A stretch of DNA of 61,207 nucleotides from Collybiopsis luxurians FD-317 M1 (Eukaryota; Basidiomycota; Agaricomycetes; Agaricales; Omphalotaceae): the NCBI GenBank assembly GCA_000827265.1, contig KN834824.1:27410-88616 (forward strand). Direction: 5' to 3'. The translations under genes and the position numbers were made by a program. How positions within the stretch are numbered: the first letter of the stretch is position 1; each line of letters opens with the position of its first letter. Under the pieces are notes generated by a model. It made no database searches. It worked only from the letters and a program-made list of their open reading frames with translations, and was not told the DNA's origin. Below, in pieces: positions 1 through 16,617 of the stretch.

Positions 1-640
1 TTAGCATGGGCAGAGAAGCAGAAGGATTTTGACACATTTAGAGTCATTTGGTCTGATGAATATTATACCTACCTGGATGACCAGAGTGGCTGAGTCTATA
101 TAACATGCTGAGCTGATGAGGAATTCAATGAGGACTGTTTGATTCCAACATTCAAGCAGTCTAGCCTTCATGTTATGATCTGAGGTTACATTATGAAGGG
201 GCAGGAGGGACCACTGCAGGTCATGGAATATGATGGCAGCAAAAAGGGAGGGATCAATGCAGAAATCTATGAAAACCAGGTGCTTGAGCTAGTGTTGCTG
301 CTGTTTTGGACTGCTATGCAATTAGAGAGGGGGGATGTATCATTCCAACAAGATGGCACACCTGCCCATGCCACCAAATGAACAAAAAACTGGCTTGCTG
401 ATCATGGCATCTCCATCTTCCTGCACCCACCTTCTTCCTCCAATGTCAACCCCATTGAACCAGTGATATGCATATTTTTTGTGTAGGCCTCTAACAGCCT
501 TGGACTGACAATCTGGGCTCTAGAATGTATTCAGAGGACAGTGGCCTGCCCAAGCCAGCTAGTCAAAGCCTCACTATGGAAGTTTATGTATGAATGGGAT
601 GAAGTCAGCTACAGTATCCATATATGCCAGCCCACTATGG
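1..640 (+). pseudogene. Tc1/mariner-type transposase, 5'-truncated by window edge, broken
   Basis: The translation shows the Tc1 DDE transposase layout: a WAEKQKDFDTFRVIWSDE block holding the first catalytic Asp, a VMI-x-GYIMKGQEGPL block, FQQDGTPAH with the second catalytic Asp, and NPIEPV with the third catalytic acid. In-frame stops interrupt it, for example after DDQSG near position 93 and inside VMI-stop-G near 180, at places where Arg or Trp is normal for the family. The conserved SPDLNPIE box has become SSNVNPIE. The N-terminal DNA-binding domain lies outside the window. The copy cannot encode an active enzyme. I saw no terminal inverted repeat on the right side, so the right end is only estimated from loss of similarity. 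Confidence 0.8.
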
Positions 641-3590
641 TCTCTAGGAGTACTTAACCTGGATGATGGCCACCCAGCATGTCAAAGCTGTAGTATCCAG
701 AGCTCATCTCTACACATGCAGCTGAGAATCTATACTAGGAGACATGTAGTTTGTGCAACTCAGGGTACAAACCATAGAAGGAACAAGTCTACACTCCAGC
801 TGATGTTGGCCAAGGAAACTTCATGAAGTGGATGGATAATCTGAATGCTGTCCTGAAGCTGGCCAGAGCCAGAACTTCAGAATGAATAGTATTGCTGGGA
901 TCCAGGAAATTGAATGGACCTGAACCTTAGCCCATCTTGGGCAGAGTTGGCCAAGTCAAAAGAAGAACTTTGAACCAGGAGCCATGATCATCTAATAATA
1001 GGACCATACAGGAAACTTTCCAGAATTGTGCTATACAGATTGGTCTAAAGTACTATAAACTGGATATTGTTGGGAAGCTACCCTACAACTGGTTTGAAAT
1101 ATCTGAAGGGGATAAGCTCAATCTGGCTATGCTGTCCAGAATAAGTTTGGGAGTAGTTAAGCATGGCTAGTCATGCTAGCCAGTGCAGGATAGGATCAGC
1201 CATGATGTGACACTTGAATGCACACAGAAGGAATATAGGGCCATGGATTTAGCCAATGTACCAAAGGACCAGTCAGGCAACATATGTCAGAAAAGGAATC
1301 TTTCTTTATTTCTTTATGTTTTACCAAGATTTACTACTCAATTTGTACCCTGGCTGAAGGTGGCCAGAAGTGTTATAGTTTTACCATCTTGTTTTGTTCT
1401 GCCAGCTCAGGCTGAATTTGTTGTATAAATACCATAGAATTACTTTGCAAATACAAGTTTCAATGCCCCACCTTCTTGTGCAGATAGTGCTCCTCTGGTC
1501 TTAGCAGATTGTTCAGTGATCTCCCTTCCTAGCTGATAATGTGTGGTAGTCCTCTGGTCTTAGCAGTCCATCTAGGGTTGGCTAAGGGTATCAATTATTC
1601 ACAGCCAGTGCAGGCTTTGAAGGACCATTGAGCAGGTTGGTTAAGGGTATAGACTATTCAGGGCAGCAAGTGCCTCAAGGGCCTGTTGTATACTTTGTGT
1701 TGTTTGTGGCTGGGACTTGCCACTCTTGACCCCCTTGACTTTACACCTGATTAGCTTTTAGCTGTTGTGAAAACCCTAAAATCCATCTCAGTCAGCCCTG
1801 CTTGGTGACAGGTATGAGAAGCCAGTTCCAGCTAGCCCTGTGCAGCATCAGGTATGGTCTGGTGGAAACCCTGATATACATTTGGTATTGAGCTGTCCCT
1901 TTTGACTTAGAGTTAGTAAGTCTGGCTGTAAGAATAAACATAGAGGAGTCAATGCACAACACCTGCAAGGTAGAGCTAACCTGCAACCACCTATATCACA
2001 TGTAGTCAAAAAGATTTGCCCAATATTTGAAAATGTATCAGAAACTTTTTGCAATAAAAAATGCAAGAAGTTCCTCAGAGAAAGGGGTCTCTGAAGGATG
2101 CTCTGGCACAAATATCTCAACTTCAAGAGGGACAATTTGTTGATACATCTTGTATTTTCATGCTTTTTTGGGGTATGTTATGTGTCATGAGTGGCTGCAG
2201 TAATGTGGTTGTTTGTGATTAAGGATGCAAGGGGTGCATTGTCAAAGGTTCTGCAATACCAGAACAATTCAGTCAACCTGATTGATCCTTTTGTTTGTTG
2301 AAACTTCAACTATTTGAAGAGGTAATGATCCATATTTTTCAAATGTTCCAAGTTGTTCTACAACAAGGAACTATTTGTCAACTTTTCAACATCTCAACTA
2401 AAATATATGTTCAAAGGTTTTGGGCTTAAGGTAGCTTTATCAAAAACATGGGAGCAACTCAACTGCTAATCACAGCAGGTATACAACCACTTTCCAGGCA
2501 AGAAAATAATCAAACACTTCACACAGAGGCTGGAACAGTCCAAAGGTTACTTGATTAAATGGTAGACTAATGACTGTATTTATACTACTCAAAATAATAT
2601 CTACTGTTTAATACAAAATCATTTCCAAATAATTCATTTTCAAATCCAGTTTCTCTTAAAGACAAATGTTTCAGAGTTTGTCCCTGAATATTATCCAAAA
2701 GTTTCTAATAATCCTTAATAAGTAGTCTCTTTGGTTTTAAAGTCTAAATAACTTGAGTCAGATTTGTTTGATTCTGTGCAGATGGGTTGAGTAATAACCC
2801 ACTTCCATTTCTGCAGCGCAACTGTTTCTTCATTCATTCAAAGTGTCTAACTAATTGCACCTCTTTCTAAGGAAGAAGTATCCTTCAATCTAATATTCCA
2901 GTGCATTATCCATAAGTGGTTATGCATTGCAATTGAATGGTGTCACTTAGATCAAAAGGGATCTGTAACCTTAATTCATTCTGAGATTTGGTATCTCCAA
3001 TTGGCTCATCTTTAATTAGGTTCCACAAGGCTGTAGCCATCTTGTTTTGGCATCAGAGCAGTTTGGGTTCCTTATCAGTCTGGGCCACTGGCCACTTGTA
3101 ATAGTATTGAGTAGTGGTAAACCTTTATAGTTGGAAGATTTGTATGTGGTTCCAACAATACACCTGCTTTTATAAGAGACCATCACTATAATTAGGTGGG
3201 TCTGCTAGCATGGATGAATACTAGAGCAATGTCTCTCAAGCATTCTGTATTGAATGGTAATGGTATACCTTTCTGTAAAATGGGTGCCCTTTCCTGAGTA
3301 TCACCATTTTTGTTAAAAGTTACCACTGCCAAGTGTAATTGTAGACTTTAGCTGTCAGATTAGAATTGCTGCAGCCATTGTGTGTAATGCAAAGATGAAA
3401 TTGTCAATTTTCATCAATTACATGCCTGGGCTTAAATTGGGCCCATTAGTGGGGCAACTCTACCTTAGCAGATATTGCGTGCACAAAAAACTTATGATTG
3501 CATTGATCTGTGGATAATGCTGAGGCTCACCAGGCCACAATGCCAATTTGCAAACTGCTGAGAGGGGTTTGAGTTTCCAGTTTTCAATTT
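641..3590. other. AT-rich, CpG-poor stretch without a recognisable gene
   Basis: Only short open frames with no recognisable motif occur here, on either strand. Around 1490-1660 there is a degenerate tandem repetition of about 60 bases: CCTCTGGTCTTAGCAG occurs at about 1493 and 1551, and GGTTGGCTAAGGGTAT or a one-base variant at about 1575 and 1635. The rest looks like old, heavily mutated repeat DNA. Confidence 0.5.
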
Positions 3591-3599
3591 TGCCAGTTG

Positions 3600-3845
3600 G
3601 GGCACATCAGAAAAATGCCTTTTTCCCAGGCAAATACAGGAAGTCTGAGGACACCCAGGGAATTGGCCAAATCCTGGGGACCCTCAGGCATTTTCAGACA
3701 CCACAAGTTGCTTAGGTTGCTTAGGCTTACCAGGTTTTGGGCCAATTCCTAGGCTCCCTGGAAGATATTTGAAAATAACCTGAGAGTCCTTGAGGGCTCT
3801 CTGGGGCTCCCTGGGGTTCCAAGGAGCAGAAATATTCTAAATGCT
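3600..3845. repeat. GC-rich fold-back (MITE-like) repeat, copy or arm 1
   Basis: This block of CCTGAGG- and CCCAGG-rich sequence stands out from AT-rich flanks. Its left edge (CATCAGAAAAATGCCTTTTT, then CCCAGGCA, about 3606-3633) matches the left edge of the fold-back element at the right end of the window. Parts of it pair with the block at 4325-4510 in inverted orientation, for example CCTGAGAGTCCTTGAGG at about 3779 against its reverse complement near 4388. Exact ends are uncertain. Confidence 0.5.
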
Positions 3846-4324
3846 ATAAATCATACAAAATTACATTACAGATATATAGTTATGCATTATTCTTGTGTAA
3901 ATGCACAACTGGAACATTTATTTGACAAGAATTATGCAGAGGTTTTCACTTTTTTCATAAATTACATGATGACCTCACTGTGAACTGTCTACAATCAAAA
4001 AAATTTTCCCATAGTCAAAACATGCACAATATTACTATAACCTATTGTATATATACTATGTACATATGTATAGGCTTTGTACTATACAATATACTGTACT
4101 CGAGTATGTCAAGTCAATACAGAGCTTACATTAGTATAATAAACTGTACTTAATGTATGATCACTGACTAGTAAAACTCAAGAAATAGGTGACAATATTC
4201 CATTATAGCTATATAATAAAATACAATACTACAGTACATTAAAAGCAATACAAGAGTAGGATATATAGAGTAGAGTAAGTAGAAGAACAGATGAAAGTAT
4301 ATTTTATTATTTCACATTTATATG

Positions 4325-4510
4325 TTGAACCCTCAGCACACCTGAAAGATCCCCAGGGATCTTCAGGGCAGCCTCAGCAGGGATCCTCAAGGACTCTCAG
4401 GCTCCACAGGATTTGGGGGTATCCCTTGGCATTCTGGGCAGCCTATGTAGCCCAGGACTCCTGAGAAGCCTTAAACTGCCTGAGGATAACCCATAACAAT
4501 TTATATGTGC
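4325..4510. repeat. GC-rich fold-back repeat, inverted partner arm
   Basis: This GC-rich block shares inverted similarity with 3600-3845 and the same CCTGAGG/CCAGGG word usage. Between the two blocks lies AT-rich DNA with no gene. They may be two arms of one larger fold-back element, or two adjacent members of a family in opposite orientation. Confidence 0.4.
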
Positions 4511-4565
4511 CTTTTTCCAGTTGCAATGTGACTATGATTTTGAGTTTTTATTCTATACAGATAAG

Positions 4566-4804
4566 TATTGTAGATTATGGGTTAAGAGTGGGTATGAAAT
4601 AATAAAAGAACTTGTATTTGCTGGCTCTCATTTGAGCCTTTATACCTAAGTACAAAACTACTAGAATATTCTACAAATTGCTACAAGTTACTGGGTGATT
4701 AGTAATGAGTCTATATGCAGTGCATACACTGTGTACTGCATCAGTGTGTACCATTATTAATGCATATCGGATCTTCAGATGCATGATGTCATTGATCCAC
4801 AATA
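4566..4804 (-). repeat. 3' LTR of the copia element
   Basis: The ends are perfect 6-base inverted repeats, TATTGT...ACAATA. It matches the LTR at 9052-9290 over its whole length with about 16 differences, most of them C/T or G/A. It keeps fewer CpG dinucleotides than the other LTR. The polypurine tract abuts its inner end. Confidence 0.92.
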
Positions 4805-4813
4805 CTCCCTCTC
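4805..4813 (-). other. Polypurine tract of the copia element
   Basis: On the minus strand GAGAGGGAG lies directly against the 3' LTR, as expected for the plus-strand DNA primer. The stop codon of the RNase H frame (4812-4814) overlaps it. Confidence 0.75.
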
Positions 4814-6288
4814 AAGTGTGATACATCCCAAGAAGCTCAATGAGATGTTTGTGCTTGTTCCGGTCAAGCCCTTTGGTTAATATATCTGCTGTATTGTCCT
4901 CAGTTGCACAGTATTCAACTGACACCTTGTTAGAGGTGATGTTCTCACAAATAAAATGATGCCAAATATCAATGTGTTTTGAACAGGCATGAAAACTGGA
5001 ATTTTGGGCAAAGGAAATGGTTCCTTGGTTGTCAACTGAGATGTTGATGGGACATTGGAAAGGTAAATCAAGTTCTGCAAATAAGGTTTGAAGCCAGAGG
5101 GCTTCTCGGGTAGTAGCAGAAAGAGCCAAATACTCAGCTTCCATGCTTGATAATGCAATGGTTGGTTGTTTTTTAGAGTTCCAAGTGACAGCTCCCCCTG
5201 CATGCATGGATACATACCCAGATATAGATCTCCAGTCATCAACATTATTTCCCCAATCAGTGTCGCTGAAAATTCTAAGCTCAAAGTCATCAGATACTAA
5301 GTAACTGATGCCTAAATTAAGAGTTCCTTTAAGATAGCGAAGAACATGTTTGGCGGCAGTGAGATGAGCAGATCCAGGATTGGTGTTGAATTGGGAAAGG
5401 GTTTGGACTGAGAAGGAGATGTCAGGTTGAGTGGTAATGGCAGCATACATCAGAGATCCAATGATGTTCTGATATATAGCTTTAATTTCAGGGTGTAATT
5501 TGTTGTCAGGAAGTTTGGTAAGTTTAATGTGTGTCCATGGGAGTATGGACCAGTTTACAGTCTGACATTCTGAATCAATTAAGTATCTGCATAAGCTATT
5601 GAGTTTGCATGATGATGATTGAGTCCTGGGTCTGATGAATTTCCATACCCAAAAGTTGGTGAAGTGGGCCAAGTTGATTGATGGAAAATTCAGACTCAAG
5701 TTGAGACTCTGTGTTTGACATGAGCTGATCATTGGAGGCAAAAATGGACATGTCATCAACATGAACAGCAATAATTACAATGCCTTGTTCAGATTTCTGT
5801 ATGTAGATGCATTGATCAGATAGAAGGTGCATGAATCCGAGTTTTTTAAAGCTTGAGTCTAAAGTTAGGTTCCAGACTCATCCTGCTTGCTTTAAACTGT
5901 AAAGTGAATGTTCAAGTTTACAAACTTGTGTAGTTCCATCTTCATAGTATTTGGGCTGTGTCATGTAAATTTCTTTGTCAAGTTTTCCATTTAGATATGC
6001 CCCAATCACATCAACAATGTGAGCTTTGAGCTTATATCGGGCAGCAAGGGAAATGAGAAGACAGATGGTTTCCATTCAGACAACTGGGGCAAAAGTCTCG
6101 TCAAAGTCAATGCCAGGGATCTGTGAAAATCCTTTGGCAACAAGTCGAGCTTTGTAACAAGTTATATTACCATTAGCATCACGTTTGATGCAAAAAACCC
6201 ATTTGTTGGCAATTGGAATGCAGTCAGGTGGGCATGCTGTGAGCCAGTAAGTATTAAGGTTTTTAAGTTGCTCTATTTCTGTATCCAT
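4812..6288 (-). pseudogene. copia reverse transcriptase and RNase H, broken
   Basis: The RT begins with NKWVFCIKRDANGNITCYKA followed by RLVAKGFSQIPGIDFDETFAPVV. The frame is then cut by TGA at 6076-6078, where relatives have Arg before METI. DVIGAYLNG keeps the first catalytic Asp. A second TGA follows LKQAG at about 5875. The YVDD-type active site reads HVDDM (about 5765). RNase H shows SDTDW, SSMEAEYLAL and DNQ, and ends at the polypurine tract. At least one frameshift separates the HVDDM part from the rest, since these motifs sit in two overlapping frames around 5596-5832. Both TGA stops need only one C-to-T change from CGA. Confidence 0.88.
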
Positions 6289-6746
6289 TGCTTCCTTCCA
6301 TTTCAGCCAATCAGGATGAGTTTGAGCTTCTGCAACAGTAAGAGGCTCATTTGATAGAGCATCTTGGACTGATGGAAATGCAATGGCAGTGGTGGTGGGC
6401 TCGGAATCAGGATCAGAAGCTGGAACATGTGTTTTCCAGGCATCCAGTTTCTTGGCTGAGTGTGAGTCTGGATTATTTAAAAGTCGGTAATCGATTGGAG
6501 TTGATTTTACTGCCCTAGGAATGGAAGATCTGGGGGGTGAACTGGTTTGGATGGTTTGGGAGTGAGGAGAGTTGGTTGTGGCTGAGGAGATGGTTCCATT
6601 TGTGAGTCCTGGCTTGTATTGTCCGACAATGGTGACTCAACTGATTTGATTTCAAGTTTTTCAACTTGTTTCCACTCCCCCTCGAGTGCCGATGTCAAGA
6701 TTATTTCTGTAAATGGTGTGTCATTATCAAATTTGAATATCACATT

Positions 6747-7715
6747 TCAGGAGGTCTGTATTTTGCATGACTTGGGGTTGTAATACTGCCATGCATGTGA
6801 TTTGTCTGAAAGGCCAGTGAACCAAAATGGACATGATTTAGAGGTGATTTTCTGGTTCTGACCATCCTGGCACAGAATCCAGCAAGGTGAGCCAAATTCT
6901 TGTAAAGTACTAATGTCTGGTTTTTTATTCCAAAAAGCTTCATCAGGTGTAATGTCCCATTCTAAGGCTTGGGTTGGTGAGTGGTTTTTCAGGTATACGA
7001 CATATGCTACTGCTTCTGGCCAGAGGAATAAAGGTAGATTGTACTCAGCTAGCATGGCATGAGCATGCTCAATCAGTGTGCAATTGAGTCTTTCGGCAAC
7101 TCCATTTTGCTGTGGCAAGTGCACCGCAATGTATTCGGATTGAATACCTTTTGATGAGAGGTATTTTCTGATCACAGTAGAAATGTATTCACCGCTGTTG
7201 TTGAAATGAAAAGCTTTACAGTGTTTCCCTGTCTGAGTGAGGATATACTCAACATAATCTTTGATTTTTTCTTCTACTTCAGATTTTTGTTTCATAAAGT
7301 AGATCACAGTTCATTGAGAAGCTCCATCTGTGAATGAGACAAAGTATCATTTGCAATTAATGCCATAGGTACATGCCGGTCCCCATACATTGATGAATGT
7401 CATTTCACCAATTTCTGTAAATTTCTGTTCCGCTTCTTTAGGAAATGACTGTACATGTTGTTTGGCTTGTGTACAAGCATCACAAGTGAAGGTAATTGGA
7501 CTGGTAGTATCAACTACCATTCCATTCACCATTCCTCTGTCATGTAGGAGCTTTATTGACTTGACATTAATATGTCCAAGTGTATGGTGCCAGTCTTTCC
7601 AGGAACAGGCAGTAGGACTAGATGGATATGCTAATGTTTCGGAGCTATCAGCAGAAGGTGTAGGGGGTTGTTTAGATGGTGAAAACCGGGGTGAGCTATG
7701 GGTGATACTGATCAC
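6747..7715 (-). pseudogene. copia GAG-pre-integrase zinc finger and integrase core, broken
   Basis: The HHCC zinc-binding part is visible as WHHTLGHINVKSIKLL and CDACTQAK (7440-7600). The integrase core follows, with GEYISTVIRKYL and QQNGVAERLN. The second catalytic Asp of the usual SDNGGEY box is replaced by Asn (FNNSGEY). Between the two frames, around 7310-7350, TGA codons stand where related elements have Arg or Trp (GINCK-stop-YFVSF and ASQ-stop-TVIYF). The integrase is therefore both truncated and mutated at the active site. Confidence 0.87.
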
Positions 7716-7788
7716 ATAGAGGTTTCCGACTTGCCTTCTGCGAATTATTTTGCACGAGGAAGGGCCAGGAGCAAAAACTGAAAGTGAG

Positions 7789-8091
7789 TCATTTGAGATA
7801 TATATAAAATCCAGCCCAAGTCATACACCCAACACTGATTAGGTTGAAAGGTGCATCTGGGACATGGAGAGCATTTCGGAGTGTGAGGTTATAGGCATGC
7901 TTTCCTAGGTGAGTTGCAACAGTTGCAGTTCCTTGTCCTATGGCGGAGGACTGACCAAACCCTTTGACAGAGTGTCCAGGTGTCTCAGAATAAGTGGAGA
8001 AAACAGCTTTATTATGGACTATATGTTTGGTACATGCAGAATCTATAAGCCAAGTGTCAGGAGGTAAATTACTGTGTACATCCTGGCTCAT
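7789..8091 (-). pseudogene. copia aspartic protease domain, degenerate
   Basis: The protein includes WLIDSACTKHIVHNKAVF, where the copia protease motif is normally Asp-Ser/Thr-Gly-Ala; here Gly is replaced by Ala-Cys. LRNALHVPDAPFNLISV is the conserved C-terminal part of the protease and spacer region. It sits between the gag zinc knuckle and the pre-integrase domain, as expected. Confidence 0.8.
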
Positions 8092-8175
8092 AAATGCATA
8101 GTCAGTTTTGGCAGACTGTTCCTCCTGAGCAATGTGAGCTCAGTGGTGCTTGTTAGGATGACTCCATTGAGTGGA

Positions 8176-8895
8176 TCAATTCTGCATGGTACATTCATAG
8201 TTCTCCTTCTTCTGTTGAGCTGTGTAGGTCTTGCTGGCGGCAGTGTCATGGCATTCACTATTAAAATGACCAGGGCGACCGCAGCCATGGCAAGTTGCTG
8301 TCGATGAGGATTTGCCACCCTTACTCTTGAATCGATTAGTGGCAAGCACTACATCATCAGAGCTTGGCTTGGCAATTTTTCGGTGGGACTGTTCAAGGAT
8401 GCGAGAAATGAGTGCGGTTGAGTTGGAAAGTGAAGAAGTGTCAACTCCTTGAATGAAAGAGTCCCAGGAGTCAGGAAGGGAGGTCAGGAGTGTAATGAAG
8501 AATTCATCATCAGAGAGTTTAGAATTCAATGTGGTGAGTTCCTTTCAGTAACAAGTCATGGTGCATATATGCTCATTGATATCTTCACCTTCTTGGCATT
8601 GAGTACAGAATAATTTTCAATGTACTTGTATGATGCCAATTGCTCCTTTAGGTTGATACATATCTGATAGAGTGCTCCAAGCCATTTCAGCTGAGCTAGC
8701 ATCAGATATGTAAACCAGGGATTCTTCCCCTACTTGGAGTTGGATGGCAGATAGTGCTTGTCGGTTCTTCTTGTCCCAAGCTGCGGCTGCTGAAGTGTCA
8801 TTTGGTTTGGTGTTGGTGCCAAGGGCATAATCCTCAAGGCCCATGTCTGTGGGAATGTCGAGCATTTTGATTTTCCAGGTGGAGTAGTTCTCCAC
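8176..8895 (-). pseudogene. copia gag with CCHC zinc knuckle, broken
   Basis: The N-terminal half (8617-8895) matches copia gag (UBN2 type): NYSTWKIKMLDIP and AWSTLSDMYQPKGAIG. The second half carries LSDDEFFITLLTSLPDSWDS and a zinc knuckle CHGCGRPGHFNSEC (CX2CX4HX4C) near 8275. The halves are separated by TGA codons at about 8616 and 8548, again in places where Arg codons are expected. A stop also ends the second half before the protease. The frame probably began just upstream, at about 8941. Confidence 0.82.
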
Positions 8896-9039
8896 ACCGG
8901 AAAGATGCTGAATTCAGTAAGCACTGGTGGTGGAGTCCGACATGATGTATGTAGACTTGTTGGGATGCTGTAATTACGAGTGTGGAAGGGTGAGAGCGAC
9001 AAGAGAGCTTAGTATATGTGAGAGTTTCAGTTACGGCCG

Positions 9040-9051
9040 GGGCCCATAACC
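9040..9051 (-). other. Primer-binding site of the copia element, initiator tRNA-Met anticodon arm type
   Basis: On the minus strand GGTTATGGGCCC follows the 5' LTR with no gap. This is the same word as the Drosophila copia primer-binding site. It is complementary to the anticodon stem-loop of initiator tRNA-Met and not to its 3' end, which implies priming by a cleaved half-tRNA. Confidence 0.75.
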
Positions 9052-9290
9052 TATTGTAGATTATGGGTTAAGAGTGGGTACGAAATAATAAAAGAACTTG
9101 TATTTGCTGGCTCTCATTCGAGCCTTTATACCTAAGTACAACACTACTAGAATATTCTACAAATTGCTACAAGTTACTGGGTGATTAGTAATGAGCGTAT
9201 ATGCAGTGCATACACTATGTACTGCATCGGCGCATACCATTATTAATGTGTATTGGATCTTCAGATGCGTGACATCATTGATCCACAATA
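9052..9290 (-). repeat. 5' LTR of the copia element
   Basis: Same length and same TATTGT...ACAATA ends as the LTR at 4566-4804. It keeps about six CpG sites, nearly all of them TpG or CpA in the other LTR. The next five bases, GTAAG, match the presumed target-site duplication on the other side at four of five positions. Confidence 0.92.
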
Positions 9291-9589
9291 GTAAGTACTC
9301 TGATTGCCAAATGAATGCACAGATATTGGGGAGAATAAGGACCCTGTAATAGTATAGGCTGGCTGGGGCTCAAGCTCCAGCTCATTCAGTGAAATTTAAT
9401 TGAATCTAACTCAATGAATTGATGCCAGAAAGTATTTTTTTAGTCCAGAATGAAATGAAGGAATTGCCCTTATGAGTGATTCTGTTCCTTTTTCCACATT
9501 TCCAATATATCCACTTCACTTACCTCTTATATTAAAGATGACATGAATTGACTCAATTTCTATTCAGTTGAAGAGAAATTTTGAGAGAT

Positions 9590-10130
9590 TTAAATGAGAA
9601 TTGAGTTGAGAAATGTGTTTGCTGATAAGCACTAAAGGGGCTCCAGTCACTATATGTGTAGACACAGCAAAAATCTTTCATTCTGACTCCAATCTTGCCC
9701 ATCATGACAGAGAAGAAAGAATCTAACTGGTGCAAATTTCTGTAACTCAATTCTTCAAAAAAGAAAAACAAGCCCAGTACTATACATAAGGGTAAAGTAT
9801 AATATAATCACCACTAAACAGTCTGCAGAGCAACTGATAGTTCCCACAAATGTTTCTTTTTCAGGGGCTTTCTTTTTATGTGCACAAAATGTCCATGTCA
9901 GTGGTTCAGAATTTTACAGCATACAAGGAAATCAGAATATCACAATTAACAATAGTGATTTCAACATAAAGGTAGAGAGATAGCATCAAAAGTTCTCATG
10001 TGTCCTCCAGTCAGTTCTTTGTGGGGAGATACTTTCCTGGATTTCAATAATATTTACCCCCTTGTGGTGGCCCTTTACAATGCAAGGAAAGAAAAGCTTG
10101 GGAATTTCATCAGGCACTACTGTCCCATTT
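9590..10130 (+). pseudogene. Relic of exon 1 of an NLR-like (NB-TPR) gene
   Basis: From about 9680 the DNA aligns with exon 1 of the NLR-like gene at 56334. It has the leader (CTTTCATTCTGACTCCAATC, then TTGCCCATCATG), the SNWCKFL-stop-LNSSKKK segment, the motif AQNVHVSGSEFYSIQGNQ, and a frameshifted CPPSQFFVGR box. It ends with VALYNARKEKLGNFIRHY, the degenerate P-loop segment. CAA has become TAA after SNWCKFL, and at least one base is missing in the FVGR box. Similarity stops close to where exon 1 of the intact genes ends. The later exons and the TPR array are absent. It is not expressed as a working protein. Confidence 0.8.
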
Positions 10131-10338
10131 CATTCAATTTGACAGTCACAGGTCACAGGGCCTGAAAATGTTGAAATTTTTTGACCTGTCACACTGAAAA
10201 AGGCCAAAATTGCCCTCTCCCCATGGCATGAAGGTGCTTCCTACCCTACTGCACCTAGTGTGCCTGGGCAACCTTGGATACTGAGCTTTTGAACAAGCAA
10301 ACTTCCACTAAATGGATATATTCAATGTTCATTATCTA

Positions 10339-16617
<6,279 letters not shown>

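Larger units (their letters stand above)
4566..9290 (-). mobile_element. Ty1/copia LTR retrotransposon, full length but inactivated
   Basis: The element runs on the minus strand. Two 239-base LTRs flank gag, protease, integrase, reverse transcriptase and RNase H in the copia order (integrase before RT). The flanking pentamers ATAAG (4561-4565) and GTAAG (9291-9295) look like a target-site duplication with one change. A primer-binding site and a polypurine tract directly abut the LTRs. All coding parts are interrupted by stops, many of them TGA where the family has Arg (CGA), so the copy is dead. LTR divergence, about 16 differences in 239 by my count, suggests an old insertion, but CpG-targeted mutation makes any dating unsafe. 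Confidence 0.92.

Noticed and set aside
4569..4801. LTR ends drawn at TG...CA (233 bases)
   Set aside because: The 239-base TATTGT...ACAATA limits fit better: they match in both copies, abut the primer site and the polypurine tract exactly, and give near-identical flanking pentamers.
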